Source of the DNA: Clavelina lepadiformis
Lineage: Eukaryota; Chordata; Ascidiacea; Aplousobranchia; Clavelinidae
Length of the DNA stretch: 64,000 nt
Assembly (NCBI RefSeq): GCF_947623445.1
Contig: NC_135242.1
Location: 2,418,001-2,482,000 of the forward strand
Reading direction: 5' to 3'
Part shown: piece by piece, positions 26,301-37,072 of the stretch
Numbering within the stretch: the first letter of the stretch is position 1
Layout of the letters: the number at the start of each line of letters is the position of its first letter
The notes under the pieces: model-generated
The model's input: only the letters and a program-made list of their open reading frames with translations
What the model was told of the DNA's origin: nothing
Database searches by the model: none
Made by a program: the position numbers and the translations under genes

Positions 26301-28821
26301 TTTGTGGTTCTTGGTAAGGCCTAATATAACAAACATCAGTTTCATTTACGTGTTTACATAGACACATGCTTGTTATGCAGTACTTATATACTACACTGCA
26401 GTACTTAACAGAATTAAACCGGTTTCAGAAGTGCAGATAAATTTAAATGTTATGAGATATGTTGGCACCGATCGATATCCTATTGTTATAATAGTGTAAC
26501 AAACAAATTTGGCATCACAAGATCTGATGTTATTTATGCATAAAAATGCATTCAGGCTAAAAACACAATCTTTTTGCTATACAATGTGGTAATTTATTGC
26601 ACAACTGGGACCAATTTTTACTACAACTGCTCATCAGGTAACAATTAGAAAAGTCACGAACTAACCTGTCGTGGGAAGGAGGGTTGTGATAATGTTGGGG
26701 ATCATGTTCACCATAACGAGCTTTGTTATCGGGGTAGTTAGAGATTTGATTTGGTTGTTCCATGATTGTAGTGAGTGGATGAGACTGAAAGTATTAAAAT
26801 CATGAGGGGCAGAGCATTCATTTTCCACTTATATACAACATGCTATATGCTACATGCTATATGCCTTAAATGGTAAAACTGAATATTGCACACAATTGAA
26901 TTTAAAAAAATTTGCTAATTACTAAAAAATTTAATACAAAACTCAACAAAAAATCCTTGTCAACAATTCAACTCACCCTAGTTGGGTTTGAGTGAGGAGA
27001 TCGAATCCTGCTCTCGTCCTGTTGGTTATATGAAGGGTAATCAGCAGGAGAACGCAAATTGGGTGGGGGCGATCGATGGTCCGGTGGTTTGTTCACTTTC
27101 GCCACCACGCCAAACACTGCAGCACCGCCGCCTGCATTGCTCTAAAAAATTTAAAAACAAAACTAGGTATTTTTATGCTATTGGTTCATCTAAGGTATTT
27201 GTGAATACCTTCCAGTTGAAAACTATAACATTAATTTAAGATATTAATTAGTACAGATACAAGTGCAAAAGTAAAATATTTTAATCAGTTTTCCAAGCCA
27301 TGGAAGCTTAATAGGCAACGAAGTATGTATACCTTGTAGGCCAATATTTACTTTACACAAATCATGTTTGCCCATCGTGAGAAGATTATTTAAGCAGAGT
27401 GGAATCTTATAATAGATTTATAAAACCAATGAAGCTACAAATGAAATCTTTCATAACAACATACTGTAGTCTGTGCTAATACTTGTGGTGAACTCATTTG
27501 TGAAGCTGTATTTGGAGAGTCATACGGATAAGGTTGAGTGTGTGGGCCTGAACGCTCCTCTCTAAATAAAGTAGCGTCTGTTAAAATTCAGTTAATTGTT
27601 TCCTTTTACATGAAATGACTTCCTGAATTATATCACAGCTAAATAATTCATAGAAAGATAGAAAACGATTTTACGCTCAAAAGAGACATTTGTAAAAACT
27701 CCATTGCCATTTCATACTCCATTGCATATGTTCTTTGTGAGATTAAACAACAGGCAATCGAAAGAAACAAAATAAAAATGGAAATAACTAGGCTAATATC
27801 ATTTACCCTTATGCAAGCAATTAGCACATAAAAAGAATTATATAATGATACTTAAATGCAGATAACGTTAAAAGATTGACATAACAGTAAAACAAACCTT
27901 TCCGGTTGTTTTTGTTCATAATTTGAAGGTTTGTAGTCATCCCTTGCAAACTGATGAGACGGCCCTGACTGCAACAAAAAGCACAAGATATGCTGACAAA
28001 TTCAAACTTGTTATTCTAAACTACATATATAAAATTTAAACCAAATAATTTTTGTTCGTAATTCAGCTAAAGCATTAACTTTTGCAATGTACAACAGTTT
28101 TGGAAGAGAATTTTTTATGGATCACAAGCAGAAGGTCAAAGAACATTCTTTTTTCATTGATTTGGTGGTAAATTATAAATACCTGGTACTGGTCAGATCT
28201 CAGATGTGGTTCACGTTTTGGTGGAGAACCATAATTGGTTGGTGGATTCCTTTGATATTGTTCGTCATAATTCCTTTGCTGATGGTGGATGGGTTCATTC
28301 AAGTTCATTTGTTGAACACGTTGGGGTAAATTAGAATTATAATCCTCTTGTTGATAACCATCCACATCACGATGCTGAGTCGATTGGCGGTATTTATCAT
28401 CATAACCCCTGTTGTCTTGGTCGTAACTTTTTTGTTCTTGATGACTATTGTACCGATTTTCATTACCATCATACTGCTGCCTCTCACTATGGGGTGGGTA
28501 GCGCTGATCGTGCCGGTTGTCTCTGGCATAATCCTCATTTCGTTGCTGGTAATGAGGACCATCGTCATAACGACGTGGTGGTGAAGCTGATTGTGGATAA
28601 AATTCCCGTTGGTCTTGCTGATAGGCAGGTCCATCATTGAACTGTTGATTGGACTGCTGAGGTGCTTCGTGAGCTCGACGATCACTCCATGAGTTTCTAT
28701 TGCCTTGGTAATCTTGAGCTGGTTGGTATGGTCGATTTTCAGGCATATATCCATCGTTATAATTCCCGGCGGGCGGTCGGTTCATTTGGCGACCTCCATA
28801 ATATTGCACCTGGCTTGACAT
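17315..28821 (-). CDS. Large intrinsically disordered Q/N/P-rich protein with SR block, unrecognised
   Basis: Twenty-two coding exons keep one frame of 1578 codons: 28821-28183, 27968-27898, 27561-27465, 27141-26977, 26784-26666, 26320-25861, 25705-24988, 24073-23499, 23232-22901, 22697-22628, 22458-22420, 22218-22053, 21866-21775, 21439-21355, 20604-20467, 19732-19691, 19060-18811, 18461-18417, 18348-18115, 17942-17754, 17636-17561, 17449-17315. Residues 1-~1060 are low complexity (Q, N, P, Y, R, D). Exon 7 opens with SVRSMKNMFDKPS, like short actin-linked motifs in scaffold proteins. Exon 8 has a duplicated motif, NYVPSLVARSY and NYVPAVVSSSY. A PPxY site (PPTY) ends exon 15. Exon 19 is SR-rich with a tandem RGRSRSRERNISP. 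The basic C-terminus includes DEPDWVGEFRKKR and DDWMRNLKEHNRRANRNR. No folded domain is visible. Cytoskeletal or RNA-linked scaffold roles are both guesses. Confidence 0.82.
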
Positions 28822-29825
28822 ATTGGGGATACCGCAGGTAGCTATGGTACAATTTTCAATAACTACATTTTCTATTGTCGACTGAACAACAAAACAAATT
28901 GTAAATTGCTAAACAAATTGCTTGGAATAGGAGAGTCTACAGACAAAAATATTTCGTCTACAGACGAAAACTGTCTAATTAGCAACACTGTAAATCAGAA
29001 ATATTAGACAATAAATAATTTTCATAATTAAACCCAGACAGGTAAGTTCGTAAAATAAACGGCTAAAGTTTATTTTCTACTTTACTGAACAAAACAAGAA
29101 TTCACACAACCTGGCTACTTTCTCAGAATTTCAAGGATGGCAGTCCACTAATCAAAGCGATGGGGAGGGGGATAATTTGAGTAATTTTTTTACACAATGT
29201 GTTGAAAAAGTTTACATCTGTAATCCAAAATTTAATTTAATGACATCGTATTTGTATGTGTCTTCTTTTTCATTAAACATACGCAACTTTACGTAAATGC
29301 AAATTTAAAATTTTAGGCCTATGGTCTGGCTTCCTTTCACTAGGCAATAATAACCGGCTAACCGCTGTTTATTAATATGCTTTAAATAACATACACCAAG
29401 ATGTAGAACATCAGCCTTATATCAACATAGCCTAGGCTATGACGCCTAACCTACAACCCTTAGAAAACCATAAAAACGAAAAACCTTCAGGTCTAAGAGC
29501 CTAAAGCAACGCTTCTAAGGCTAAGCTATGCATAAAGCTGTATGCGCGTGCAAATAGAAAGTACCGTTTGTAGTTTGAATATAATTTGGTAAATAAAGGA
29601 TTTTTTCGTACTACACTTGAAGAAGCAAGCGTATAAATGTTTGCGAAAGCTCGGGTAGAAAATTCAAAAATAATACTTAACCTTCAGAGTGCCAACCTAT
29701 AACTTGTTTATTATTTTGGTAAGTAAAGTTTTACTACTAATGCTAAAATGTCGTCGTTATAAAAGTCTGCTTTTACTTCAAATAATTAATCAAAGTTAAC
29801 CCGATCTTTCCACCGCAACCCAAGT
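28822..29825. other. Intergenic upstream of the 22-exon gene
   Basis: Contains the promoter/5' UTR side of the minus-strand gene. A short inverted motif, GTCTACAGAC, occurs twice around 28935-28967. No coding frame is supported. The region ends at the 9-bp duplication (29817-29825) that borders the next element. Confidence 0.5.
29817..29825. repeat. Target-site duplication, left copy (AACCCAAGT)
   Basis: The nine bases immediately outside the left terminal inverted repeat are AACCCAAGT and recur exactly at 35641-35649 outside the right one. Confidence 0.85.
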
Positions 29826-29862
29826 ACCACTGTCATTCTGGCAGAATCCTAGCAGAATCATA
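29826..29862 (+). repeat. Left terminal inverted repeat
   Basis: 37 bp, matching 35640-35604 in inverted orientation with one difference (T at 29831 against C). Confidence 0.85.
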
Positions 29863-30162
29863 CTATCCAAACGAACAACAGTGTTTCCGACTCTAAAATT
29901 TTCAAAAACAGAATGAAACAGCACTTTATAATAAAGCAGACAAAGTTTAACGCTTCCAATCATCCAATTTAAAAAAACAAAAATTTTAGACACATATTTT
30001 AAAATTAAAAATGATGGTAACACAAAACAACAAGAAGGAAAAAAACAACAAAGTATACACACAAAACGAGTTTCAAGAGATGTGAATGTTGTACTCCTCT
30101 GTCACAATTAAAAAACAATTTGAATACATGACGTAACAATGAACAAAAGGAAAAAGGACTTG

Positions 30163-30721
30163 TTGCAGATTCTTAAAGAAGATTTCCTCCTCTTCACGAT
30201 GGTGACCTTGAAATCGATCCCCCCTGGCCGGAAAGTTCCGAAATTCACAAAAACGCGACAGGTACTAAGAAATGCAATAAGACCCCCAAAACGTATAAAA
30301 TGCCGTATTTATGAAATATTTCACGTCAATTCTGCTGAGTGTTGTCGGAAGATGTGTCACTTTTTTATTGCAGATTCTTAAAGAAGATTTCCTCCTCTTC
30401 ACGATGGTGACCTTGAAATCGATCCCCCCTGGCCGGAAAGTTCCGAAATTCACAAAAACGCGACAGGTACTAAGAAATGCAATAAGACCCCCAAAACGTA
30501 TAAAATGCCGTATTTATGAAATATTTCACGTCAATTCTGCTGAGTGTTGTCGGAAGATGTGTCACTTTTTTATTGCAGATTCTTAAAGAAGATTTCCTCC
30601 TCTTCACGATGGTGACCTTGAAATCGATCCCCCCTGGCCGGAAAGTTCCGAAATTCACAAAAACGCGACAGGTACTAAGAAATGCAATAAGACCCCCAAA
30701 ACGTATAAAATGCCGTATTTC
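30163..30721. repeat. 205-bp tandem repeat, 2.7 copies
   Basis: Copies at 30163-30367, 30368-30572 and 30573-30721 (partial) appear identical base for base where they overlap. Read on the minus strand, each full unit carries a TATA-like TTTTATACG and an AATAAA, and the third copy is fused directly to the truncated integrase frame of the retrotransposon at 30721/30722. The minus-strand and plus-strand frames within it simply repeat with the unit and are not regarded as genes. Confidence 0.9.
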
Positions 30722-31420
30722 CAGTGAGCAAGTAATGAGGAGAAACTCCAGTTTCCTCGTGAACACTTGAATTGTAAGTAGCGCTAACCAAGAAGAGCGC
30801 GTCATCCCAAGAAGTTGGGTCAACCATAACATAATTTTTTTAAATCGCAATTATGGTCTGATTGTTTCTTTCCACAGCACCGTTTCCCATTGCGTGATAC
30901 GGGCTGGTTCTTGTCTTTTTGCAGCCCATTAACCGTGAGAGCTCTTGAAAAAGAATACTTTCAAAATTCCGGCCCTGGTCGGAGTGAATTGTTTCTGGGA
31001 CGCAATGTATCGTCACCCAACGGTGGTAAAGCAAATAAGCAGTATCTTTGGCATTTTGGAATTTCATTGGCCAACACTGCATGTATTTTGTGTAGGTGTC
31101 ACATACGACAAGAATATAACGGTTGTCGTTTCCTGTTTCGGGTATAGACCGCTTAATACGTCGATTTGAACTTTCTGCATAGGTGTATTTTCCTCTGATG
31201 GAACTAATGGGGCAAGAACAATCCGCCTTGGTACTTTTCTTAAATCGCACAAGCAACACTCTTTGCAGTATGTTTCGACATCTTTGTGGCAAAATGGCCA
31301 GAAAAAACGCTCCTTTAACCTGGCAAACGTCCTTTTGACGCCCATGTGTCCACCTCCGTGAATTAAATCGTGAACAGACTTCAACACATCATTCTTCATT
31401 GTTGAGGGCACCAGCAACTG
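30722..31420 (-). pseudogene. Integrase fragment of Gypsy element, frameshifted
   Basis: The HHCC zinc-binding region (HDLIHGGGHMGVKR, then CKECCLC) is followed by the catalytic core with its three acidic sites in VVCDTYTKY, HSDQGRNF and GAVERNNQT. The parts lie in three different frames, with breaks near 31180 and 30840, so no intact protein can be made. The frame ends abruptly after HYLLTG where the 205-bp repeat begins. Confidence 0.85.
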
Positions 31421-31501
31421 AGCATAAACTTCTTCCAGAGAATTCTCGATTTTTTTTGAATGATGGTCGGCGTTCCTGGCTCATCCACTGAAACAGTCTT
31501 T

Positions 31502-31782
31502 TCAACACTGGATCTTTTTGCTGCGCCTTAATAGTGTTTTCGGTTGACCATCCAGATGCTTCTTTTGCTTTTGGGGTTCAGGCAAGCGTCTTGGGTGCTG
31601 GCGTATAGGGAGCGAGTCTCCAGTTTCGATTGAGTGTTCGACCAGTTCTGTTTGTCCAATATCGTACGGGTGCAGCGAAAATACATCACGATAGGAAGAG
31701 ATTACGGAAAACAGCTTTTGGCGTTCAACTTCTGACAGTTCCAATTTGTCCAAACATAACTCATCGTGCAGTGCCGACAACT
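31502..31782 (-). pseudogene. Pre-reverse-transcriptase segment of Gypsy pol
   Basis: The frame contains YRDVFSLHPYDIGQTELVEH and PIRQHPRRLP, the segment that precedes reverse transcriptase in Gypsy polyproteins. The reverse transcriptase domain itself is absent: only ~80 bases separate this segment from sequence that normally follows RNase H. Confidence 0.8.
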
Positions 31783-32504
31783 CATCGTTGGAAAACTTGT
31801 TCTCTATGCAAGTCCTGATCCATAGTTTGAACCTGGTAGATTTCCCATGGTGGATTGCTGTGATTTCCGTGTATGTCAGAAGCACGTCGAAAGTTTCTTG
31901 CACGTTGCCTGTGACAACGTCGAGCAATGTGACCATATTCCCCACAGTTAAAACACTGAAGTCTTCTTCTCTCTTCCCCAGGTTTTCTTGCTGTTTTCAT
32001 TTCTTTTCGCAGCTGGAAAATTTCGTCCTGAAGTTTTTCGACAGTTCTTTTTAATTGGGATACGTCCTGGTGATCTCCTGTAACCGCTGCTACTTCTGAC
32101 GTCATTATACGTGGTTCATGATGCGTCCGTTCTGCGTTTTCAATAATGTTCTTTGCTGTGGCGTAAAAATCCGGTTGTGCATTTTTAAAGTTATCGCGTA
32201 AGATTTGTGGGACTTGTTGACGATCTCTCAGTCCTCGAACAAGTAGGTTGTACAGCACACTGCTGCGCATTTCATGCTGTTCGTCGTTTGTATAAGCCAT
32301 TTTTCCCAATTGAGCTATAGATTCAAGAAAGTTTCTTACAGATTCGTCAAAACCTTGAGTTCGCTGAACGGGTTGTTGCATGGCATGCTTTTGTGAAGAT
32401 AGTCCTGAAACCGTGTCTTTTGCTTTTTGAATGAGTTCGTCATAACTAAGCTCGTAGAGTTCATTACGACCATCGGTCATTGAGAATCTCATGTCTTCCG
32501 GCAA
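31782..32504 (-). pseudogene. Gag fragment with CCHC zinc knuckle
   Basis: A 240-codon frame ends shortly after CFNCGEYGHIARRC, a CX2CX4HX4C nucleic-acid-binding knuckle. The preceding ~150 residues are capsid-like and end in a predicted coiled coil (LKRTVEKLQDEIFQLRKEM). The capsid N-terminus continues upstream of the ATG (residues like KKHAFLQSLPEDM) but is frameshifted near 32545. Confidence 0.8.
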
Positions 32505-32694
32505 GCTTTGTAGAAATGCATGTTTCTTCCCGCATCCGATGCTTTAACGCTGTCTCAGAAGGATTCGAATTCTTTGAGAAAAGACGAAAAACTATTGCCG
32601 AGCCGGTAACGAGGCGGAGAGTAAAAAAAATTCAACTTCAGTAAAACTTGATAAAATCTTCTGTGCCTCTAAAAGGTCGTGCCGTGCTCGCCAG

Positions 32695-32905
32695 TGTTAC
32701 GTTTTGTTGTTCTCACTCTTAGAATTACAGGCACATGTTTTATTTTAAAAGCAGTTAGGTCAAGTTTTCGTTCACACAGCTCATTTCAGGAGCTCCAATA
32801 CAAAACTGTCAGTGCAACTACTTGTCGGACACACGTCGATAAAAAGACACATGTGGTTAATTTACCACGGAAACGCGCAATCGGCCGCAAGGGAGAAACG
32901 TAACA
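32695..32905 (-). repeat. 5' LTR of the Gypsy element (211 bp)
   Basis: On the minus strand it starts TGTTACGTTTCTCCC and ends AAAACGTAACA, giving the TG...CA ends with a short inverted terminal repeat (TGTTACGTTT/AAACGTAACA). It contains an AATAAA and abuts a plausible primer-binding site. It borders the plus-strand protease-like frame by ~45 bases. Confidence 0.8.
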
Positions 32906-32948
32906 GATACAGGGCAAAAACAAGTGTAACAGAAACAACAGAAATCTT

Positions 32949-33473
32949 TTGCTGCCTTTGTATAATGAGGTAAGCCACGGCTCGATGTTAATTCTCTATA
33001 TCGCCGAACACTTCACATGCTTAACTTCCAAAGAATGTTCCTCATGTCCTGGGAATCCTATAATGAGCGTAAATGTTCAAGGAAGGTTCATTTCCACGTC
33101 ACAACTGCTTGTGATCGGATTGAGAAGACGTGATTCAAAGTCACTGTCAGAAAAGATTGTGGTTCCCAATCGTGAGTTAATTATACCCTGTGGAGAAGGA
33201 AAAATAAGATATAAACTTCAGGCAGGGATTTGTTACCTTGAGTTTGGTGAGGAAAAACGGCACTATATTACCTACATCGTGCGTGAGGAAAGAGTAGTCC
33301 AGTGTGATGGTGGGGAAGTGGGGATAGTAGAATATGATGGTGTTCGTTCCAAGATCGATCGCTGTAGCTATATATTTTTTACGAAAAAATCAGCCAATAT
33401 TCCAAAACATCATAAAGACGTCAATAAGAAAACTGCTTTCACGAAAGAAAACAAGTCTCAGCATAATACATAA
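32949..33473 (+). pseudogene. USP (peptidase C19)-like C-terminal fragment
   Basis: No start codon of its own is obvious; the frame is open from before 32949 and an in-frame ATG lies at 32985. CSSCPGNP could be the zinc CxxC of a ubiquitin-specific protease. It is followed by STSQLLVIGLRR (compare P-LLIxLKR), then YKLQAGICYLEFGEEKRHYI, where H would be the catalytic histidine of the GHY box, then CDGGEVGIVEYDGV and CSYIFF near the end of the fold. The catalytic cysteine half is absent; the retrotransposon LTR lies just upstream. It is therefore probably the 3' part of a gene cut by the insertion. Family assignment is by pattern only. Confidence 0.45.
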
Positions 33474-33512
33474 ATCATTAAATGGCGAAAACTACCGAAA
33501 TGTATCCTTGAC

Positions 33513-33898
33513 ATGGAGATAATCACAACAAATGAGCTGGAGGAATTTCAGCCACAGTACAACTTGGAAGGTAAGGCAGGTAAACACTGGAAGGATTTGT
33601 CGACGGCCGTTCTGGACAATATTGCTCAATCACTTATTGACCTTATACAGTTTTCTGTAGAAAATGCAAAGTCAAAGATGTTTGCTTATCGCCACTATCT
33701 CTTTTTACAGTGTTCAATGACAAAATTAAAGATTTACGAGTACGACTTTACGAAGTTAAGTACACGGAGAAATATCTCAGTAGCAACCTTGCATCAAATC
33801 TCCTGGAGTTTGTTCGCAGCAGATTGTGTGTACAACAAGTGAGGAAGCGATGGGTAGACAACTCTTTTATTTCCCATATCACTGTGGGCAACCTTTAA
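33513..33898 (+). CDS. Small two-exon frame downstream of USP-like fragment
   Basis: ATG at 33513; a donor at 33571 (GAAG|GTAAGG) and an acceptor after TTTTTACAG at 33709 join MEIITTNELEEFQPQYNLE to a helical, charged segment (VFNDKIKDLRVRLYEVKYTE) ending HITVGNL. Stop TAA at 33896-33898, with AAATAAAG immediately after. It could equally be the last exons of the USP-like gene. No family is recognised. Confidence 0.35.
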
Positions 33899-35603
33899 AT
33901 AAAGTATTTTGAAAAGTATCAGTGTAGCTGTAACGTTTACCTTGTATGAGTGTTAGAAATAGAAGCCATAATTTACCTCACTCTGCACCTCTATCACTTG
34001 GACTACAATAGTGCTTCCAAGAAGTTGAATTTCCCAATCAAAACGTCTGTTGATGAAATTAAGAGCTGTTCACAATCACATACAGTTCACAAAATGTACG
34101 ATAGTATAAGTGCATACCACCACTGGTCTTTGTATATAAAGAAATTTATATGTACTTCTTCATGTAGCACAGCGATGCCGTCAGTTCACTAGATTTTTCC
34201 ATGGCATGTGCAGCCTCTGCAAGTCCCATGTTTGTGCATTCTTAGATGTTATTCTAATGATGATGTATCTGGTTGGCTCCACATTCTTTTATGTTCACTT
34301 TGTCTGTTTGTATTTAAAGTGCACAGTATCATAATTGTTGTGCCTGTTTAGTATTTATGCTTCACTATAAATACTACTTCTTAGTGTAACCATTGGTTTT
34401 GTTCAACGAGCATTACCTATTATCGAGGTATAATATGCCTATTGGGGAATGTCCTGATGAAAAAACCAAACGACCATGAAAGGGCTGCCTCAGGGGCATG
34501 GTTGGAAAATCCATCAACAGCAAATTATGATTTACACAAATAGATATATTGGTATGTTCAATTTCAGTGATAATAATTGGAGTGATAATAATTAATGTGA
34601 GAAAACTTAAATATGGTAAAAGCACAAATGAAATCACAAAACATATATGAGACTTGCACAACAATAGAACATGCCTTCAATACCGACATATTGGAGCTTA
34701 ACCACATTAAAATGATAAATCCTCTTCTTGTATGTTTTAAAGGGCTGAGTTGACTTTTAAAACAGTAATTGCAATACTTACCGTATTGATTAAATTTCAA
34801 ACAATTTTAACTTATCTAGAGAAAAGGATGTTTACACCAAGAAGTACTTAAACAAAACTTCCCATTTCTCTGTCATAAACTCAGTATTTTGTCAACCCTA
34901 AAACATATATGCAATTTGACAAATGCTTACTATTTACACTAAATAGGCCTATATAACATGTTAAGAATTCAGAGCCAAAAAACACTTGATAAGTAGGCTA
35001 TTTCAACATCTTGGGCTGGTAAATGCATTTACTGAGTACATATAATACAATTACATGCACATTTATTTTGGAAATCAGTCAAATTACTACATCTATGCTA
35101 TGCTTTTACTTAGGTTTGTAGACTGTTATCCATACAGTTGCTGACTTGATTATTGAGACAGTGCAAGTGCAACCTATTGCGATTTTGTTTTTTCAACTAT
35201 ATGCAACCTGTTATTAAGCTATAGCTAATGGGCTATGGTCTACAAAGAAGCTTCACTTCCAGACTTCTGCATTGCATCAACCTAATAGGCCTAAAATGTC
35301 AGAAGAACCTGACATTTTAGCCCATCAGCATTCAACAATTTTACCTTTTACCTAGGCCATGCAATTCATAATGCTAAATCAAAGAATTTTCTCATTAATA
35401 TTAATAATAACGTTTGACTGCTGACATCGAAATACCGTAACCAAAAATACTTACATGCGATGTTAAAAACAGACAAGTCACGACTAGGCATACCACATTA
35501 AAACCATTAGCCAGTTTACCATTAGCGCTTAAGAATAATTATTTAGTCTACTGTACATAGTTTATAAAAAAATAAACGGAAACCCTGCTGTCATTTTGGA
35601 AGC
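33899..35603. other. Non-coding part of the composite element
   Basis: AT-rich; no frame of convincing length or similarity. A short tandem duplication (GTGATAATAATTGGA-like, two copies) lies at 34567-34594. Confidence 0.5.
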
Positions 35604-35640
35604 TATGATTCTGCTAGGATTCTGCCAGAATGACGGTGGT
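35604..35640 (-). repeat. Right terminal inverted repeat
   Basis: Inverted copy of 29826-29862, ending GACGGTGGT before the duplicated AACCCAAGT. Confidence 0.85.
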
Positions 35641-35649
35641 AACCCAAGT
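35641..35649. repeat. Target-site duplication, right copy (AACCCAAGT)
   Basis: Exact match to 29817-29825. Confidence 0.85.
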
Positions 35650-37072
35650 GGTAGGCTAGTTCTAGTTGTCCATTTTCCCGATTTACTACATTATTTACAG
35701 TTATCTGACTTCACAACGATTGGAAAATGTAAAATATAAAATGACTAAAAAAAACAGAATGATAAAACTGATTCAGTATTTCTCAAAATAAAAGTTTTGA
35801 AAGTTTTAGTAATAGGTTCTAAAAGATTGTAAAAAACATGGAGTTTTTCAAAAAGCTTTAAACGTTTTTTAATTTAAAACACACGAGTAAATGTGAGCAT
35901 AAGCAAAAAATCTGACGTCACTTCATTGAAATGCAAATTGTTTATCGATCAGCGATGACTCAAGGTAAGAAAATGTATTCTAAAATGAACAGTTTGCATG
36001 AGCTTTCCAACCTCGAAATATTAACATCGATATTGAGAATAGTTAAACGACCGTCAATGTTTTCCCTTAGTGCTTCGGCTGTTATTAACGAACAGCAAAA
36101 ATCCCCCATACCATCTTTAACCAACGATTACGTGCTGTTGTTGTCGTTTACAAATTCAAGCATAGGTTGCTTTCTTCAAAAATTATTAAAATTGCTCTCA
36201 GCACGGGAACTACTGAGAGCAGTTGTTTTGTAGCAGCATGCGTTTTGTACAAGTGTGTGTCGTACGTGCCTGTAACATAACCATTCGGCCTTATCCTACA
36301 AATCAGTGCAGCTTATTCCTGAAATAAATTACTCCATTTACCACCAGTCATAAAATTAATAATATAGATCGTTTGGGGAGACTTAACGTATCTCACGTTT
36401 TGCTGCCCTATGGGACTAACTTCATCGGGGCAATTTTGTGACTGCTTGATTGTCCAAATAAAACTTCCATTCGCGTGGGTCAAGAGAATGTTGACTAGAT
36501 TTACTCCTTTATCAGAAAATTATTCTTTACTAATGTTATCATTATCCCTCAATCTCTACGTCAAAGACGGCAAGAAAATGGTTTCCACGAAAATTAGAGA
36601 AACAAAATAATTTATTGCACTGCAATAAGTACGTAATGAAAAAGGAAATAAACCTACAGTAAACAGCATAAGTGTAGAACGCTGGTAGTAGATGACCAAA
36701 ATGTAATTATCGGGATTCGAGCAGGGTAGATAAATTTTATGAGGACAATCATGAAACACGAAGTCGTCCACTCAACAATGCTTATATTAAAGCAAACCCA
36801 GAACACAGGACAAAGAGCAACTGGATGCAATGCAAGATAACAATAAACACGTGGAAGCGGCTTCATAATTCGCTCAAGGCAATTCATTGCAAGAATGCTC
36901 ACAGCAACACGGAGAATGCAAAGACGAACACAAATAAAATTCCTGACAATAAACAAAAATTAATGGTCGTTCACAAAAAATACTGACAATTCGCATTCCA
37001 CATAAAAATATAATGCCAAGAGTGGCATTTTTTATGACTTTTGGAATGACGTCTTTTCTCTCAACTCTACCG
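35650..37072. other. Intergenic / VPS41 3' flank
   Basis: Contains the VPS41 3' UTR on the minus strand; a reverse AATAAA at 36611-36616 is one candidate signal. A + frame at 35931-36233 starts with an ATG and has a donor-like CAAG|GTAAGA 33 bases in, but no partner exon or family was found. Confidence 0.5.

Larger units (their letters stand above)
30722..32905 (-). mobile_element. Gypsy-type LTR retrotransposon remnant
   Basis: In minus-strand order: a 211-bp LTR (32905-32695), a gap with degraded gag start, gag with a zinc knuckle, a short pre-reverse-transcriptase segment, then the zinc-binding and catalytic parts of integrase, broken off at 30722. Protease, reverse transcriptase and RNase H are missing, and no 3' LTR is seen. 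Directly after the LTR comes TGGCGAGCACGGCAC, in the position of the tRNA primer-binding site. It lies inside the 29826-35640 element. It cannot be autonomous. Confidence 0.88.
29826..35640. mobile_element. 5.8 kb composite DNA-transposon-like element (37-bp TIRs, 9-bp TSD)
   Basis: The left end (29826-29862) begins ACCACTGTCATTCTGGCAGA. The right end (35604-35640) is its inverted copy with a single mismatch over 37 bp, and weaker similarity extends to ~70 bp (both arms carry TCCAAA and GTTTCCG at matching offsets). The outside flanks are a perfect 9-bp direct repeat. Each TIR contains a repeated GCAGAATC. Inside are a triplicated 205-bp unit, a deleted Gypsy retrotransposon on the minus strand, and a ubiquitin-protease-like frame on the plus strand. 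No DNA transposase is recognisable. A 9-bp duplication fits Mutator-like elements best, but without a transposase the superfamily is undecided. Confidence 0.8.

Noticed and set aside
30139..30770. Repeating small frames (LLQILKEDFLLFTMV and antisense)
   Set aside because: They recur every 205 bases with the tandem unit and have no start or family support.
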